Assembly: GCF_013618475.1 (NCBI RefSeq)
Contig: NZ_JABJVN010000009.1
Location: 45,600 to 109,599, forward strand
Length of the DNA stretch: 64,000 nt
Direction of reading: 5' to 3'
From: Saccharibacillus deserti
Lineage (GTDB): Bacteria > Bacillota > Bacilli > Paenibacillales > Paenibacillaceae
Shown: positions 1 through 7,964 of the stretch, one piece after another
Layout of the letters: each line of letters begins with the position of its first letter
Position numbering within the stretch: position 1 is the stretch's first letter
Position numbers and translations under genes: made by a program
Notes under the pieces: model-generated
Seen by the model: only the letters and a program-made list of their open reading frames with translations
Databases searched by the model: none
What the model was told of the DNA's origin: nothing

Positions 1-129
1 GGCGGTGTGCTGCTGTACGGACAGAAGCCTTCGGTTGTGACCATGCTCAAGATGCTCGGTTCCACAGGGAAGAAAGCTTCCCGCTCGCAGCCCGGAACGT
101 CCGCTCCCGGCGCAAAAGACGCAGCTTAA
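1..129 (+). CDS. C-terminal end of a truncated CDS, unknown product
   Basis: The frame is open from the first base and reads 42 codons to a TAA at 127-129. The visible tail starts with a short hydrophobic stretch (GGVLLYGQ) and ends in a Ser/Gly/Ala/Lys-rich, probably disordered segment. The gene begins outside the window. The fragment is too short to assign a family, although the hydrophobic-then-basic ending would fit a membrane protein. Confidence 0.5.
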   Translation, partial: GGVLLYGQKPSVVTMLKMLGSTGKKASRSQPGTSAPGAKDAA

Positions 130-246
130 GCAGAAGCTCTCCGCCTGAATTTTCGATCCGGGTATTCGCGCCTCGTCAAGCTTCTGCGACGGAACCCGCT
201 TCGAACCGGCCGACTGCACATTCCCAATCTCAAGGAGGGATCGGTT

Positions 247-447
247 ATGCTTGGAAAAGTCGTTCCGCTGCTGCTCAAAGCGCGCGCCCTCGTCGGGCGT
301 CACGACGGCCCCGCGAGCGAGTACCTGCGGTGGATCCGCTCGCAGAGCGGCGACGTCGCTTCCTATGGCGTGTTTCTGGACATCGAAGAACAGCAGCTTC
401 GCCGAGGCGGACTGCTGCACCATCAAGGGGGAATCGGACATGTATGA
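247..447 (+). CDS. Small hypothetical protein, 66 aa, coupled to the DUF4177 gene
   Basis: The ATG follows a strong AAGGAGGGA ribosome-binding site. The stop overlaps the start of the next gene in an ATGTATGA arrangement (440-447), which suggests translational coupling. Codon choice resembles the rest of the window. The protein is basic with a hydrophobic N-terminus (MLGKVVPLLL), but I recognise no domain. It could also be an upstream leader ORF for the DUF4177 gene. Confidence 0.5.
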   Translation: MLGKVVPLLLKARALVGRHDGPASEYLRWIRSQSGDVASYGVFLDIEEQQLRRGGLLHHQGGIGHV

Positions 448-634
448 ATACAAGTTCGTCAAAGTGGAACTCGACCGTTTCAAGAGCCAACCCAAAGAGC
501 CCTACCACGATATCGTGCATGAGCACGCAGCGGAGGGCTGGAGATTGAATCAGATTTTCGCCCCGACTACTGCCGGTTTCGGCAGCGCGACTTTTTACGA
601 ACTGATCTTTGAGCGGGTCGCGCAGGAAGCATAA
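440..634 (+). CDS. DUF4177 domain protein
   Basis: This 64-residue protein starts MYEYKFVKVEL and continues with a YHDIVHEHAAEGWRLNQIFAP segment, the pattern of the small DUF4177 family, which has no known function. The ATG at 440 has an AAGGGGG ribosome-binding site about ten bases upstream. It overlaps the preceding 66-codon ORF by eight bases, so the two are probably co-translated. A longer in-frame ORF extends upstream to 251, but its extra N-terminus has no conserved look and lacks this well-spaced site. Confidence 0.8.
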   Translation: MYEYKFVKVELDRFKSQPKEPYHDIVHEHAAEGWRLNQIFAPTTAGFGSATFYELIFERVAQEA

Positions 635-643
635 TGACGAAAA

Positions 644-696
644 GAGGCAGGGTTGTGCTGTATGCTTCATTGAAGCGTAAGCACAACCCTGCCTTT
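644..696. terminator. Bidirectional terminator between convergent genes
   Basis: A long perfect stem (AGGCAGGGTTGTGCT pairing with AGCACAACCCTGCCT) has a T-rich flank on the plus side and an A-rich flank upstream. It sits between the converging DUF4177 and merR genes. Confidence 0.75.
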
Positions 697-1051
697 ATGC
701 TTCGGTCAAGGTCCGGTAGGAGGCGATTTTGAACGTCAGCATCCCGTCCGCATCCTGCAGCATTTGGATCTGCGCCCGAACCGAGCGTTGGTGTTCGGCC
801 AGCAGATTCAGCCGATCAAGCGCAGTCTGTTCGCCTTCCGTCACCAGCGAGGCGTATTTTTTGATCGAAGCGATCGGCATCTGCGTTTCCTTGAGTTTAA
901 TCACGAACTGCAGCCATTTGATATGCGATTCGGTATAGCGTCGGTCGCCGCCCGTATCCCGAAGCGGGACGATGATTTCTTCTTTTTCGTAATACCGGAG
1001 TGTATGGGCGCTGATGCCGAGCAGTCCCGCCGTTTCTCCAATCGTATACAT
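695..1051 (-). CDS. MerR family transcriptional regulator
   Basis: The 118-residue protein begins MYTIGETAGLLGISAHTLRYYEKE, the canonical MerR winged-helix N-terminus, and goes on with a DRRYTE wing and a coiled-coil dimerisation helix. There is no cysteine-rich metal-binding tail, so a redox, aldehyde or organic effector is more likely than a metal. The start at 1051 has an AAAGGAGG site; an upstream in-frame extension to 1129 would run across the promoter and is rejected. It is divergent from the dehydrogenase at 1164, and their shared intergenic region carries a MerR-type promoter. The AdhR/NmlR-like subgroup is my best guess. Confidence 0.88.
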   Translation of the reverse strand: MYTIGETAGLLGISAHTLRYYEKEEIIVPLRDTGGDRRYTESHIKWLQFVIKLKETQMPIASIKKYASLVTEGEQTALDRLNLLAEHQRSVRAQIQMLQDADGMLTFKIASYRTLTEA

Positions 1052-1077
1052 GGATAAACCCTCCTTTGGATTTCGAC

Positions 1078-1108
1078 TTGACTTAGAGTTAACTCTAATC
1101 AATATAAT
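1078..1108 (+). promoter_or_regulatory. MerR-type promoter and operator for the SDR gene
   Basis: A TTGACT -35 box (1078-1083) and a perfect TATAAT -10 box (1103-1108) are 19 bp apart, the over-long spacing typical of MerR-activated promoters. The spacer contains the perfect 16-bp palindrome TTAGAGTTAACTCTAA (1083-1098), the expected dimer site. It points into the dehydrogenase gene and lies just upstream of merR, so autoregulation is likely. Confidence 0.85.
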
Positions 1109-1163
1109 CAACGCATAGGCCGATCGCAAGACCTAAATTCGATCGAACCCAGGAGGAGTTCCC

Positions 1164-1943
1164 ATGAAGTACACAGTCATTACCGGTGCCAGTTCGGGGA
1201 TCGGCTACGAAGCGGCGCTGGCGTTTGCGGCCCGCGGCAAGAATCTGATCGTGGCGGCGCGGCGTACGGAAGAATTGGAACGGCTCAAATCGAAGGTGGA
1301 GGAAATCGACCCCGCGCTGGACGTGGTCATTCGTACGGTGGACCTGTCCGTATCGGCCAATGTGCATACCTTCTACGAAAGTCTGGGCGAGTATGAGATC
1401 GAGACGTGGATCAACAATGCGGGCTTCGGCAACTTCGCTTCCGTCGGAGAACAGCATCTGCCGAAGATCGAACAGATGATCCATCTCAATATCGAAGCGC
1501 TGACGATTCTGTCTTCTCTGTACGTGCGCGACTATGCTTCCAAGGAAGGCACGCAGATTCTCAACATCTCGTCGGGCGGCGGGTATACGGTCGTGGCCGA
1601 AGCGGTCACCTACTGCGCGACCAAATTCTACGTCAGCGCTTTTACCGAAGGACTGGACCGGGAACTCAAAGGCAAGAATCTGCCGATGCGGGCCAAAGTG
1701 CTGGCACCTGCCGCAACGGAGACCGAATTTGCCAAGCGTTCGTTCGATGTCGGCCAGTTCGAATACGAAGGCCGCGTCGCCAAGTTCCATACCGCGCAGC
1801 AAATGGCGGGCTTCCTGCTCGATCTGTACGACAACGGGCAGACCGTCGGAATCGTCAACGGCTTGACGTACGATTTTGAACTGAAAGGTCCGATTTACCC
1901 CTACGCCGACCGAAGCCAGACCCAGACCGAAAAAGAGTCTTGA
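1164..1943 (+). CDS. Short-chain dehydrogenase/reductase (SDR)
   Basis: This 259-residue classical SDR has the TGASSGIG nucleotide-binding motif at residues 7-14, the NNAG motif at 84-87, catalytic serine around 136-137 and the YxxxK pair at Tyr150 and Lys154. AARR after beta-2 suggests NADPH preference. Such enzymes reduce carbonyl compounds in the cytosol, but the substrate cannot be read from sequence. The gene has a good AGGAGG site and lies under the MerR-type promoter at 1078-1108, so it is probably induced by a small-molecule or aldehyde stress sensed by the neighbouring MerR protein. A strong terminator follows. Confidence 0.9.
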   Translation: MKYTVITGASSGIGYEAALAFAARGKNLIVAARRTEELERLKSKVEEIDPALDVVIRTVDLSVSANVHTFYESLGEYEIETWINNAGFGNFASVGEQHLPKIEQMIHLNIEALTILSSLYVRDYASKEGTQILNISSGGGYTVVAEAVTYCATKFYVSAFTEGLDRELKGKNLPMRAKVLAPAATETEFAKRSFDVGQFEYEGRVAKFHTAQQMAGFLLDLYDNGQTVGIVNGLTYDFELKGPIYPYADRSQTQTEKES

Positions 1944-1972
1944 GTGTCCGGATTTCCGCTTCGTACCTATCC

Positions 1973-2012
1973 AAAAAGCCGTATGCCTTTTCCGGGCATG
2001 CGGCTTTTTTTT
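1973..2012 (+). terminator. Factor-independent terminator after the SDR gene
   Basis: AAAAAGCCGTATGCC pairs with GGCATGCGGCTTTTT (one G-T wobble) around a short loop and is followed by a run of T. Confidence 0.85.
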
Positions 2013-2110
2013 GCGCTTTTTTAAACGGAATTTAAACTTGGCAAGGTCTATCTTTTAACCTGGGCTCTCTATCATAGGAAATAACGATAACGAGCAAAGA
2101 GGTGAGGGAC

Positions 2111-3097
2111 ATGACAGAAATGATGATCGAGACCCGGAACTTGACCAAGAAATACCGGGGGACCCGTGCCGTGGACGCGCTTAATCTGGCGATCCCGCAG
2201 GGCGAAATTTACGGATTTCTCGGACCGAACGGAGCGGGCAAGACGACGACGATCCGGATGCTGCTTGGCCTGATCAAGCCCGACAGCGGCCTTGTGCAGA
2301 TCTTCGGACAGGACCTGAAGCGCGAGCGGATCAAGATTCTGCGCCGGGTCGGTTCGCTGGTCGAGTATCCGTCGTATTACGGCCATCTGAACGCGGTTGA
2401 GAATCTGGAGACGATCCGCCGGATCCTGAATGTGCCCAAGAACCGGATCGACGAGGTCCTGCATACGGTCGGACTGACCAAGGATGCCAAACGTTCCGTC
2501 AAAGGGTATTCGCTTGGGATGAAGCAGCGGCTCGGCATCGCGTCGGCCCTGCTCGGCGGTCCCGAACTGCTGATTCTCGACGAACCGACGAACGGACTGG
2601 ACCCTTCGGGCATTCTGGAAATTCGCGAGCTGATCAAAAAAATGCCGCAGGAGCAGGGGATTACCGTTCTCGTTTCCAGCCACCTGCTGAGCGAAATCGA
2701 ACAGATGGCAAGCAGTGTCGGGATCGTCAACCAGGGAAAAATGATTTTTCAGGACAGCATGCCGAATCTCCAGCGCAAAGCCGGCAGCGAGATTCATATC
2801 GCCTTGTCCGATCCGGAAGCGGGGATGATTACGGCGCGCGAACAAGGCTGCTTCCCGCGGCTCGATCAGGGCAAGATGGTGTTCAAAGGCATAGACAACG
2901 GACAGATCGCCCGGCTCGTGTCGGCTCTGGTCGATGCCCGGCACAGTATCTATCGCGTGGAAGAGCGCCGCAAATCGCTCGAAGACCTGTTCCTGACCAT
3001 GACAGGAAGCGGTTCGGCGGACACGGCGGACGCGGACTTCCGCAGCGGAAGCGGCGCGCCCCGAGCGGCGGGCCTGCCAAGGGAGGCGGCGCAATGA
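2111..3097 (+). CDS. ABC transporter ATP-binding protein, LanF/BcrA type
   Basis: The 328-residue ATPase has Walker A GPNGAGKT at 38-45, the signature around 133-140 (YSLGMKQR) and Walker B LLILDEP at 153-159. The Q-loop region and C-terminal extension match the ATPases of lantibiotic-immunity (LanFEG) and bacitracin (Bcr) exporters. The ATG at 2111 is preferred over a GTG at 2102 because the AAGAGGTGAGG site is correctly placed for it. The stop overlaps the start of the first permease by four bases (ATGA). It powers export by the two membrane proteins that follow, probably of a membrane-active peptide or antibiotic. Confidence 0.9.
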   Translation: MTEMMIETRNLTKKYRGTRAVDALNLAIPQGEIYGFLGPNGAGKTTTIRMLLGLIKPDSGLVQIFGQDLKRERIKILRRVGSLVEYPSYYGHLNAVENLETIRRILNVPKNRIDEVLHTVGLTKDAKRSVKGYSLGMKQRLGIASALLGGPELLILDEPTNGLDPSGILEIRELIKKMPQEQGITVLVSSHLLSEIEQMASSVGIVNQGKMIFQDSMPNLQRKAGSEIHIALSDPEAGMITAREQGCFPRLDQGKMVFKGIDNGQIARLVSALVDARHSIYRVEERRKSLEDLFLTMTGSGSADTADADFRSGSGAPRAAGLPREAAQ

Positions 3098-3810
3098 TCG
3101 GCAAGCTGTTTGCGGCCGACCTGCTCAAGACGCGGCGGACCGGCATTTGGTGGGTGGTCTTGATCGGAGCGGCCGGACTTGCGGCCATGCAGGCGCTCAA
3201 CTTCGGGCTGCGCTACGATTATTTGGTGTACGACACCTATGCGGCCGACCCCTGGGGCGGTCTGATCAAAGAAACAAGTATGTTCGTGCCGATTGCGGTC
3301 TATCTGGCGATGACCCTGCTGATGGGGATGATCGCCAATATCGAGAACCGCCAGAACTCCTGGAAACAGACCTTGGCTCTCCCGGTTCGCCGTTCCGAAG
3401 TGTTCGCTTCGAAACTGCTGTGCTGCCTGGTCCAGCTGCTGGCCGCCTGCGTGCTGCTCGCTGCTTCGACGGCCGCCGTCGGACTGCTGCTGGGCTTCGG
3501 AGGACCGCTGCCTTATCTGGATCTGCTGACGCTCGGTTTCTACCCGCTGCTGGCTTCGCTGCCGATGCTCGGCGTAATGCTCTGGATGACTTTGACGATG
3601 CGCAATCAGGCTATTCCGATCTCGCTGGGGATCGCGGCTTCCATGGTATCGGTCTTCGGCGCTTCGATGCCCGAGATCCTTCCGCTGTCTTGGCCGATGC
3701 TGGTCGTGCGGGGACACGAGACGCTCCGATTTGTCGGGCTGGGGATTGCTTTGTTCGCCATGCTCTATCTGCTGGGATCGATTCATTTCTCGAGAAAGGA
3801 TGTGGCCTGA
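3094..3810 (+). CDS. ABC transporter permease, LanE/LanG-like
   Basis: This 238-residue ABC-2 type membrane protein has about six hydrophobic segments. After the second is an amphipathic NSWKQTLALPVRRSE stretch, the conserved cytoplasmic motif of lantibiotic-immunity and bacitracin-exporter permeases. It overlaps the ATPase gene by four bases and is followed one base later by a second permease of similar size, giving the one-ATPase, two-permease layout of LanFEG. No lantibiotic structural or modification gene is nearby, so self-resistance or a general peptide-stress function is an inference. Confidence 0.85.
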   Translation: MIGKLFAADLLKTRRTGIWWVVLIGAAGLAAMQALNFGLRYDYLVYDTYAADPWGGLIKETSMFVPIAVYLAMTLLMGMIANIENRQNSWKQTLALPVRRSEVFASKLLCCLVQLLAACVLLAASTAAVGLLLGFGGPLPYLDLLTLGFYPLLASLPMLGVMLWMTLTMRNQAIPISLGIAASMVSVFGASMPEILPLSWPMLVVRGHETLRFVGLGIALFAMLYLLGSIHFSRKDVA

Positions 3811-3811
3811 T

Positions 3812-4552
3812 ATGGCGATCTGGATTTCGGCGCTTCGCAGCGAGCGGATCAAGCTGGGCCGTTCGCAAATTATACTTTTGGCCGTCATCGATCCCATTCT
3901 CTGTGCAGTGGTCGGGCTGATGGCCAACGTCAGTAATGAAGAAGGCAGTTGGACCGGTTTGTTTATGGTGATGACTCTGCTGCACGCCCTGCTGTTTATG
4001 CCGATGATGGCGGGCATCTTCTCGGCTTTTGTCTGCCGCTACGAACATGCCGGCGGCGGATGGAAGCAGATCTTATCGCTGCCGGTCTCGCGCAGCGCGC
4101 TGTATCTGTCCAAGCTGCTGGTCGTGGCCGGGACGCTTGCGTTCAATCAGCTGCTGTTCCTGATCGTTGTGCTTGGGGCAGGCTTGTGCAAGGGATTCGA
4201 TCTGTCGCTGATTCCGTGGGAAGTGTTCGCCCCCAAGCTGGTCGGAGGCTTCGTGGCCTGTCTGCCGTTGGCCGCGCTGCAGCTGTTCGTCTCCACCGTG
4301 TGGAGCAGCTTCGCGGCCCCGCTTGTGCTGAACATGGTCTTTACGGTTCCGAACATTCTGGTCGCAAATTCGGTGACCTACGGTCCCTATTATCCCTGGG
4401 CGCAGCCTATGCTTGTGATGATGCAGGCGGGCGGAGAATACGACTTCGGCGCATTCGGCCTGCCGATCGAGAGTCTGATGATTACGGTTGGAGGAAGTTT
4501 TCTCGTCTTTCTGGCTGCCGGATTGGTGTACTTCAACCGGAAGCCGGTCTAG
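3812..4552 (+). CDS. Second ABC transporter permease, LanE/LanG-like
   Basis: The 246-residue membrane protein is a distant paralogue of the preceding permease and carries the same kind of motif (GGGWKQILSLPVSRS) after the second hydrophobic segment. The ATG at 3812 has an AGAAAGGA site within the end of the upstream gene. In-frame codons back to 3731 overlap that gene and are not supported. Together the three genes form a complete ABC exporter, probably with a heterodimeric membrane domain. Confidence 0.85.
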   Translation: MAIWISALRSERIKLGRSQIILLAVIDPILCAVVGLMANVSNEEGSWTGLFMVMTLLHALLFMPMMAGIFSAFVCRYEHAGGGWKQILSLPVSRSALYLSKLLVVAGTLAFNQLLFLIVVLGAGLCKGFDLSLIPWEVFAPKLVGGFVACLPLAALQLFVSTVWSSFAAPLVLNMVFTVPNILVANSVTYGPYYPWAQPMLVMMQAGGEYDFGAFGLPIESLMITVGGSFLVFLAAGLVYFNRKPV

Positions 4553-4714
4553 GTCTTTGCGCGAAAAAGAAAAAAATCAAAAAATCCGTTTCTTTCCGTT
4601 AACAACAGGGACGGCAATGACGTTGATATAGAAAAGGGGAAAAGTCCCCGGTTCGAACGGACCCAGGCGAAGGGCTTGCCGCCCCGCCTTATCGACAAGG
4701 AGGTACGACTTATC

Positions 4715-5065
4715 ATGTTCAAAAGAAAATTTGCCGTGGCTGCGGTGATCGCGCTCTCTTTGACGGGAGGCATGCCTTTCGTTCAGGCGGAAGCCTCGAG
4801 CGGAAGCGTTCCGATGGAAACGGCTGCTGCGTCTACAATCGAAAGCCCGCACTTCGGCGAATCCGCCTCGGCGCGGCCGGTTCGGATCCGGGAAGCTTCC
4901 GGCAGCGAGTGGACCGCTTCGGCACAGGCGATGCAACCCGATCCGCAGGATCTCGCGGGAGGCAAAGGTTTCTTTGTTTTCTGCGGCTCCATGGCCGTTT
5001 CTTTTGTATTGATGCTCGGCGTATTCGGCCTGACGATACTCAGAAGGCAGCGCAGAAACCGTTAA
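4715..5065 (+). CDS. Small secreted or membrane-anchored protein
   Basis: The 116-residue protein has an N-terminal Sec signal peptide (basic KRK, hydrophobic core, cut likely near VQAEA at about residue 27). A polar Ser/Ala/Glu-rich middle follows, then a C-terminal transmembrane helix at about residues 85-110 and a basic stop-transfer tail (RRQRRNR). No LPXTG motif is present. The ATG has an ACAAGGAGG site. It lies 160 bases after the ABC exporter and may be a separate unit. I do not recognise the family. Confidence 0.75.
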   Translation: MFKRKFAVAAVIALSLTGGMPFVQAEASSGSVPMETAAASTIESPHFGESASARPVRIREASGSEWTASAQAMQPDPQDLAGGKGFFVFCGSMAVSFVLMLGVFGLTILRRQRRNR

Positions 5066-5142
5066 GAGCGCGGCGAAGGCAAGATTCGAGCAGGCGCGAA
5101 ACCGGCCGGATCGTACCGCTTCAAGCCGTGATCTCCATAACC

Positions 5143-5180
5143 AAAAGGCTGTCCGGGATTTTCTCCGGACAGCCTTTTTT
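5143..5180. terminator. Bidirectional terminator
   Basis: AAAAGGCTGTCCGG pairs with CCGGACAGCCTTTT, with T or A runs on both sides, between the converging small membrane protein and the dehydrogenase gene. Confidence 0.85.
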
Positions 5181-5212
5181 GTATTCCATTCGCGAAGCGG
5201 TGCCTGCCGGGT

Positions 5213-6169
5213 TCAGGAATGCTGGGCCAGGCCGTCGACTCCCGAGCGGATAATCTCGCACGAACGTCCGAACAGTATTTGTTCCTCGTCGCTCAAATTG
5301 AATTCGATCAGTTCTTCGATTCCTCCGTCGCCGATGATCGCCGGTACGCCGACGCATACGTCCTTCTGGCCGTATTCGCCATCGAGAATAGCCGATACGG
5401 CAATGATCCGGTGATCGTCGTTCAGAATGGAACGGGTGATATAGGCGATGGCGCTGCCGATGCCGAATTGGGTCGAACCTTTGCGGGTGAAGATTTCCCA
5501 ACCGGCGTCTTTGGTCTTGCGCGCAATATCGTTCAGATCAAGGTCGGGGAAGCGCAGTTTGTGTTCATCCACGATATGCAGGATAGGTTTGCCGCCGATC
5601 GTGACATGCGACCAGGCCACGAACTGCGATTCGCCGTGTTCGCCCATCGCATAGCCGTGCACGCTGCGCGGATCGACCTGGAACACGTCGGCCAGCAGGG
5701 TTTTGAGCCGTGCGGAGTCGATCGAAGTGCCGGTGCCGATCACCCGGTGGCGCGGCAGGCCCGATACCTGCGCCGCGATCATCGTCACGACGTCGACGGG
5801 ATTGGCGGCCACGACGAAGATTCCGTCGAATCCGCTGCTCATCACCGAGCTGACAACCTCGCGGGTAATCGCAGCGGCTTCGGCGATAATATCCATGCGC
5901 TTCTGTCCGGCTTTGACATTGGCTCCGGCGGTCAGCACCACGATATCCGCATCCGCGCAGTCGGCGTAATGTCCGGCCCGCACGCGCGTGCGCGTGGAAG
6001 TGAAATCGGCGCAGTGGGACAGATCGAGCGCCTGTGCCAGGGCATGCTCATGATTGCGGCTGACGATCACGATCTCGTCGCAGATGGATTGGTTGATCAT
6101 GGCATACGCACTGCTCGATCCGACCAGACCCGATCCGATAATGGCGACTTTCCGATTTTTTTTGCCCAT
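5213..6169 (-). CDS. L-lactate/2-hydroxyacid dehydrogenase family protein, atypical active site
   Basis: The 318-residue protein aligns along its length with L-lactate dehydrogenases: Rossmann motif GSGLVGSS (12-19), ANPVDV, the Asp151/Arg154 pair in SIDSARL, catalytic His178 in GEHGE, and a retained Arg91 equivalent to Arg109. Two specificity sites differ. The residue equivalent to Gln102, which selects lactate, is Val85 (GANVKAG instead of GANQKPG). The acidic NAD-binding residue after beta-2 is replaced by Ser37-Arg38. By family knowledge this could mean a bulkier 2-keto acid substrate and NADP use, as in hydroxyisocaproate dehydrogenases. The start has an AAGAGGTG site. It is monocistronic and divergent from the MDR reductase. 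Confidence 0.85.
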   Translation of the reverse strand: MGKKNRKVAIIGSGLVGSSSAYAMINQSICDEIVIVSRNHEHALAQALDLSHCADFTSTRTRVRAGHYADCADADIVVLTAGANVKAGQKRMDIIAEAAAITREVVSSVMSSGFDGIFVVAANPVDVVTMIAAQVSGLPRHRVIGTGTSIDSARLKTLLADVFQVDPRSVHGYAMGEHGESQFVAWSHVTIGGKPILHIVDEHKLRFPDLDLNDIARKTKDAGWEIFTRKGSTQFGIGSAIAYITRSILNDDHRIIAVSAILDGEYGQKDVCVGVPAIIGDGGIEELIEFNLSDEEQILFGRSCEIIRSGVDGLAQHS

Positions 6170-6476
6170 ATTAGCACCTCTTGCTTAGGATTTATTGGTT
6201 TGCATGAAATTTTTCAGGAAACGTGCTTGTTCATTTTAACGGAAAAAAAGGCGAATGTCAGCTGAAAAATACAGAAATATGTTACAATACGTGACACCGT
6301 TGAAGGTTTAATCGCGAACTGATGAAAGGAAACAAGACAACACAGCCCCTTTTTATGATAAAAGCGCTTTTTCCTGTTCGGAAGGGTAATACATAGAGGT
6401 GCCTTTTGCGCGGGACGGTGTGGGGAAGAAAGAGCCCGGCGTCAAAAGGCGAATCTTAACGGAGGTGACGGATCGA
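6170..6476. other. AT-rich divergent intergenic region
   Basis: These 307 bases separate two divergent oxidoreductase genes and must contain both promoters. A TACAAT-like -10 is visible near 6287 for the plus strand and a TTAAAAT-like -10 near 6235-6240 for the minus strand, neither with a strong -35. I found no ORF with a convincing ribosome-binding site and no clear Rex-type palindrome. Confidence 0.5.
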
Positions 6477-7481
6477 ATGACACAAAATCAACGCTTTGTA
6501 TTGGCCAGCCGGCCGAAAGGCATGCCGACACGGGAAAATTTCGAACTGAAAACCGAAGAAGCTTCGCAGCCGGGAGACGGCGAGATTGCGGTCGAGACGC
6601 TGTATTTGTCGGTTGATCCTTATATGCGCGGACGAATGAACGATACCAAATCGTATGCGAAACCTTACGAGATCGGCGGAACCTTCGGCGGAGGCTCGGT
6701 CGGACGCGTGACGCAAAGCCGTCATGCTTCCTTCAAAGAAGGCGATATCGTACAGGGAGGCTGGGGCTGGCAGACGCATCCGGTCGTAAGCGGCGATCTG
6801 GCGGTCAAAGTCGATGAGAGTCTGGCCCCGATCCAGACGGCGCTCGGCGTACTCGGCATGCCGGGACTGACGGCGTACTTCGGTCTGCTGGATATCGGAC
6901 AGCCCAAAGAAGGCGAGACGGTTGTCGTCTCCGGCGCAGGCGGCGCGGTCGGCATGATCGTCGGCCAGATCGCGAAGATCAAAGGCGCCCGGGTCGTCGG
7001 CATCTCCGGTTCGGAAGAGAAGAACCGGTTCTTGTCCGATGAACTCGGCTTCGACGCCGTGGTCAACTACAAGACCGAACCGCTAAACGAAGCGCTGGCG
7101 GCCGCATGTCCGGACGGCGCCGACGTTTACTTCGACAACGTAGGCGGCGAGGTGAGCGATGCCGTGTTCCAACTGCTGAACGCGAACGCCCGTATCCCGC
7201 TGTGCGGCCAGATCTCGCTGTATAACGTGACGCAGCCGGAACCGGGTCCCCGCTTTCTGCCGCTGCTGCTGACCCGCACCGCCCTGGTCAAAGGCTTCCT
7301 GGTCGGCCAATATCAGGACCGCTATGCCGAAGCGATTCCCGAGATGGCGGGCTGGCTCAAAGACGGCCGCCTGAAATACCGGGAAAATATCGTCGAAGGC
7401 TTCGAACGTTCGCCGGAAGCGTTCCTCGGATTGTTCAGCGGAGAGAACCTGGGCAAACAGCTGGTCAAAGTATCCGACTAA
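6477..7481 (+). CDS. NADP-dependent MDR-family oxidoreductase
   Basis: The 334-residue protein is a zinc-free medium-chain reductase of the leukotriene B4 dehydrogenase/CurA/YfmJ group. It has a VDPYMRGRM motif near the N-terminus, the GAGGAVGMIVGQIAK nucleotide-binding loop, and GISGSEEK then YFDNVGG further on. These enzymes reduce alpha,beta-unsaturated carbonyls with NADPH. The ATG at 6477 sits behind an ACGGAGGTGA site; the 26 in-frame codons upstream lack one. It is monocistronic with its own terminator. Confidence 0.9.
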   Translation: MTQNQRFVLASRPKGMPTRENFELKTEEASQPGDGEIAVETLYLSVDPYMRGRMNDTKSYAKPYEIGGTFGGGSVGRVTQSRHASFKEGDIVQGGWGWQTHPVVSGDLAVKVDESLAPIQTALGVLGMPGLTAYFGLLDIGQPKEGETVVVSGAGGAVGMIVGQIAKIKGARVVGISGSEEKNRFLSDELGFDAVVNYKTEPLNEALAAACPDGADVYFDNVGGEVSDAVFQLLNANARIPLCGQISLYNVTQPEPGPRFLPLLLTRTALVKGFLVGQYQDRYAEAIPEMAGWLKDGRLKYRENIVEGFERSPEAFLGLFSGENLGKQLVKVSD

Positions 7482-7528
7482 CGTTTCTGTTCTTGCGGAA
7501 TTGGACTCTGCACAGGCAGGCATAGACG

Positions 7529-7566
7529 CAAAAGCAGTCTTTTCCTTCGGGGAAAGGCTGTTTTTT
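7529..7566 (+). terminator. Terminator after the MDR reductase gene
   Basis: AAAGCAGTCTTTTCC pairs with GGAAAGGCTG plus a TTTTTT run, around a TTCGG loop. Confidence 0.8.
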
Positions 7567-7857
7567 CGCGTATAACCATGCTCTTGTTTTTGAAACGGAA
7601 AAGGACAAAAACAGTTCTTTTTTTATGGATTAAATGAAAATATTCCTATTTTATAAAGGCGAGAAGTTGTAGACAAGTTTCGCCTTTCGACTGAAAGACC
7701 CCCGGCTATATGCGCAAAAAAGAGGACAAATAGAACTAAAACAATAAATGGATTTATATCACATCATGAATGGTGGAAGTATAGAGTACAGACGGAGCGG
7801 AAGCATAGGAACCCGAATACGACCTCTCCGCTGCACGTTCTTATCATAAACTTATAT
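7567..7857 (+). other. AT-rich leader region with a possible RNA fold
   Basis: No gene is visible. The stretch is much more AT-rich than its surroundings. It contains a perfect inverted repeat, AAAGGCGA at 7655-7662 and TCGCCTTT at 7680-7687, followed at once by a GACTGAAAGACCCCCGG segment. This could be the 5' leader of the tiny ORF at 7874, but I cannot match it to a named riboswitch class. Confidence 0.35.
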
Positions 7858-7873
7858 GGGAGGGCGCGATATT

Positions 7874-7963
7874 ATGATCAAGAAAAAGGTTATCGCCTCG
7901 ATAACGGCTTTGTCTTTGCTCGGCAGTATCGGGCTTGCTCCTGTCGGCTCGACCGAAGCGTAA
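7874..7963 (+). CDS. 29-residue signal-peptide-like micro-ORF
   Basis: An ATG behind a GGGAGGG site opens a 29-codon frame, MIKKKVIASITALSLLGSIG followed by LAPVGSTEA and TAA. This is a complete Sec-type signal peptide (basic n-region, hydrophobic core, small residues near the cut site) with almost nothing after it. A hairpin terminator starts directly at the stop. It may be a real exported micropeptide or the remnant of a secreted-protein gene cut short by a stop. The site, the start and the adjacent terminator favour an expressed unit. Confidence 0.5.
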   Translation: MIKKKVIASITALSLLGSIGLAPVGSTEA

Positions 7964-7964
7964 A

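Noticed and set aside
6170..6476. Rex-type redox operator in front of the dehydrogenase gene
   Set aside because: I looked for a TTGTGAA...TTCACAA palindrome and found only weak AT-rich similarity.
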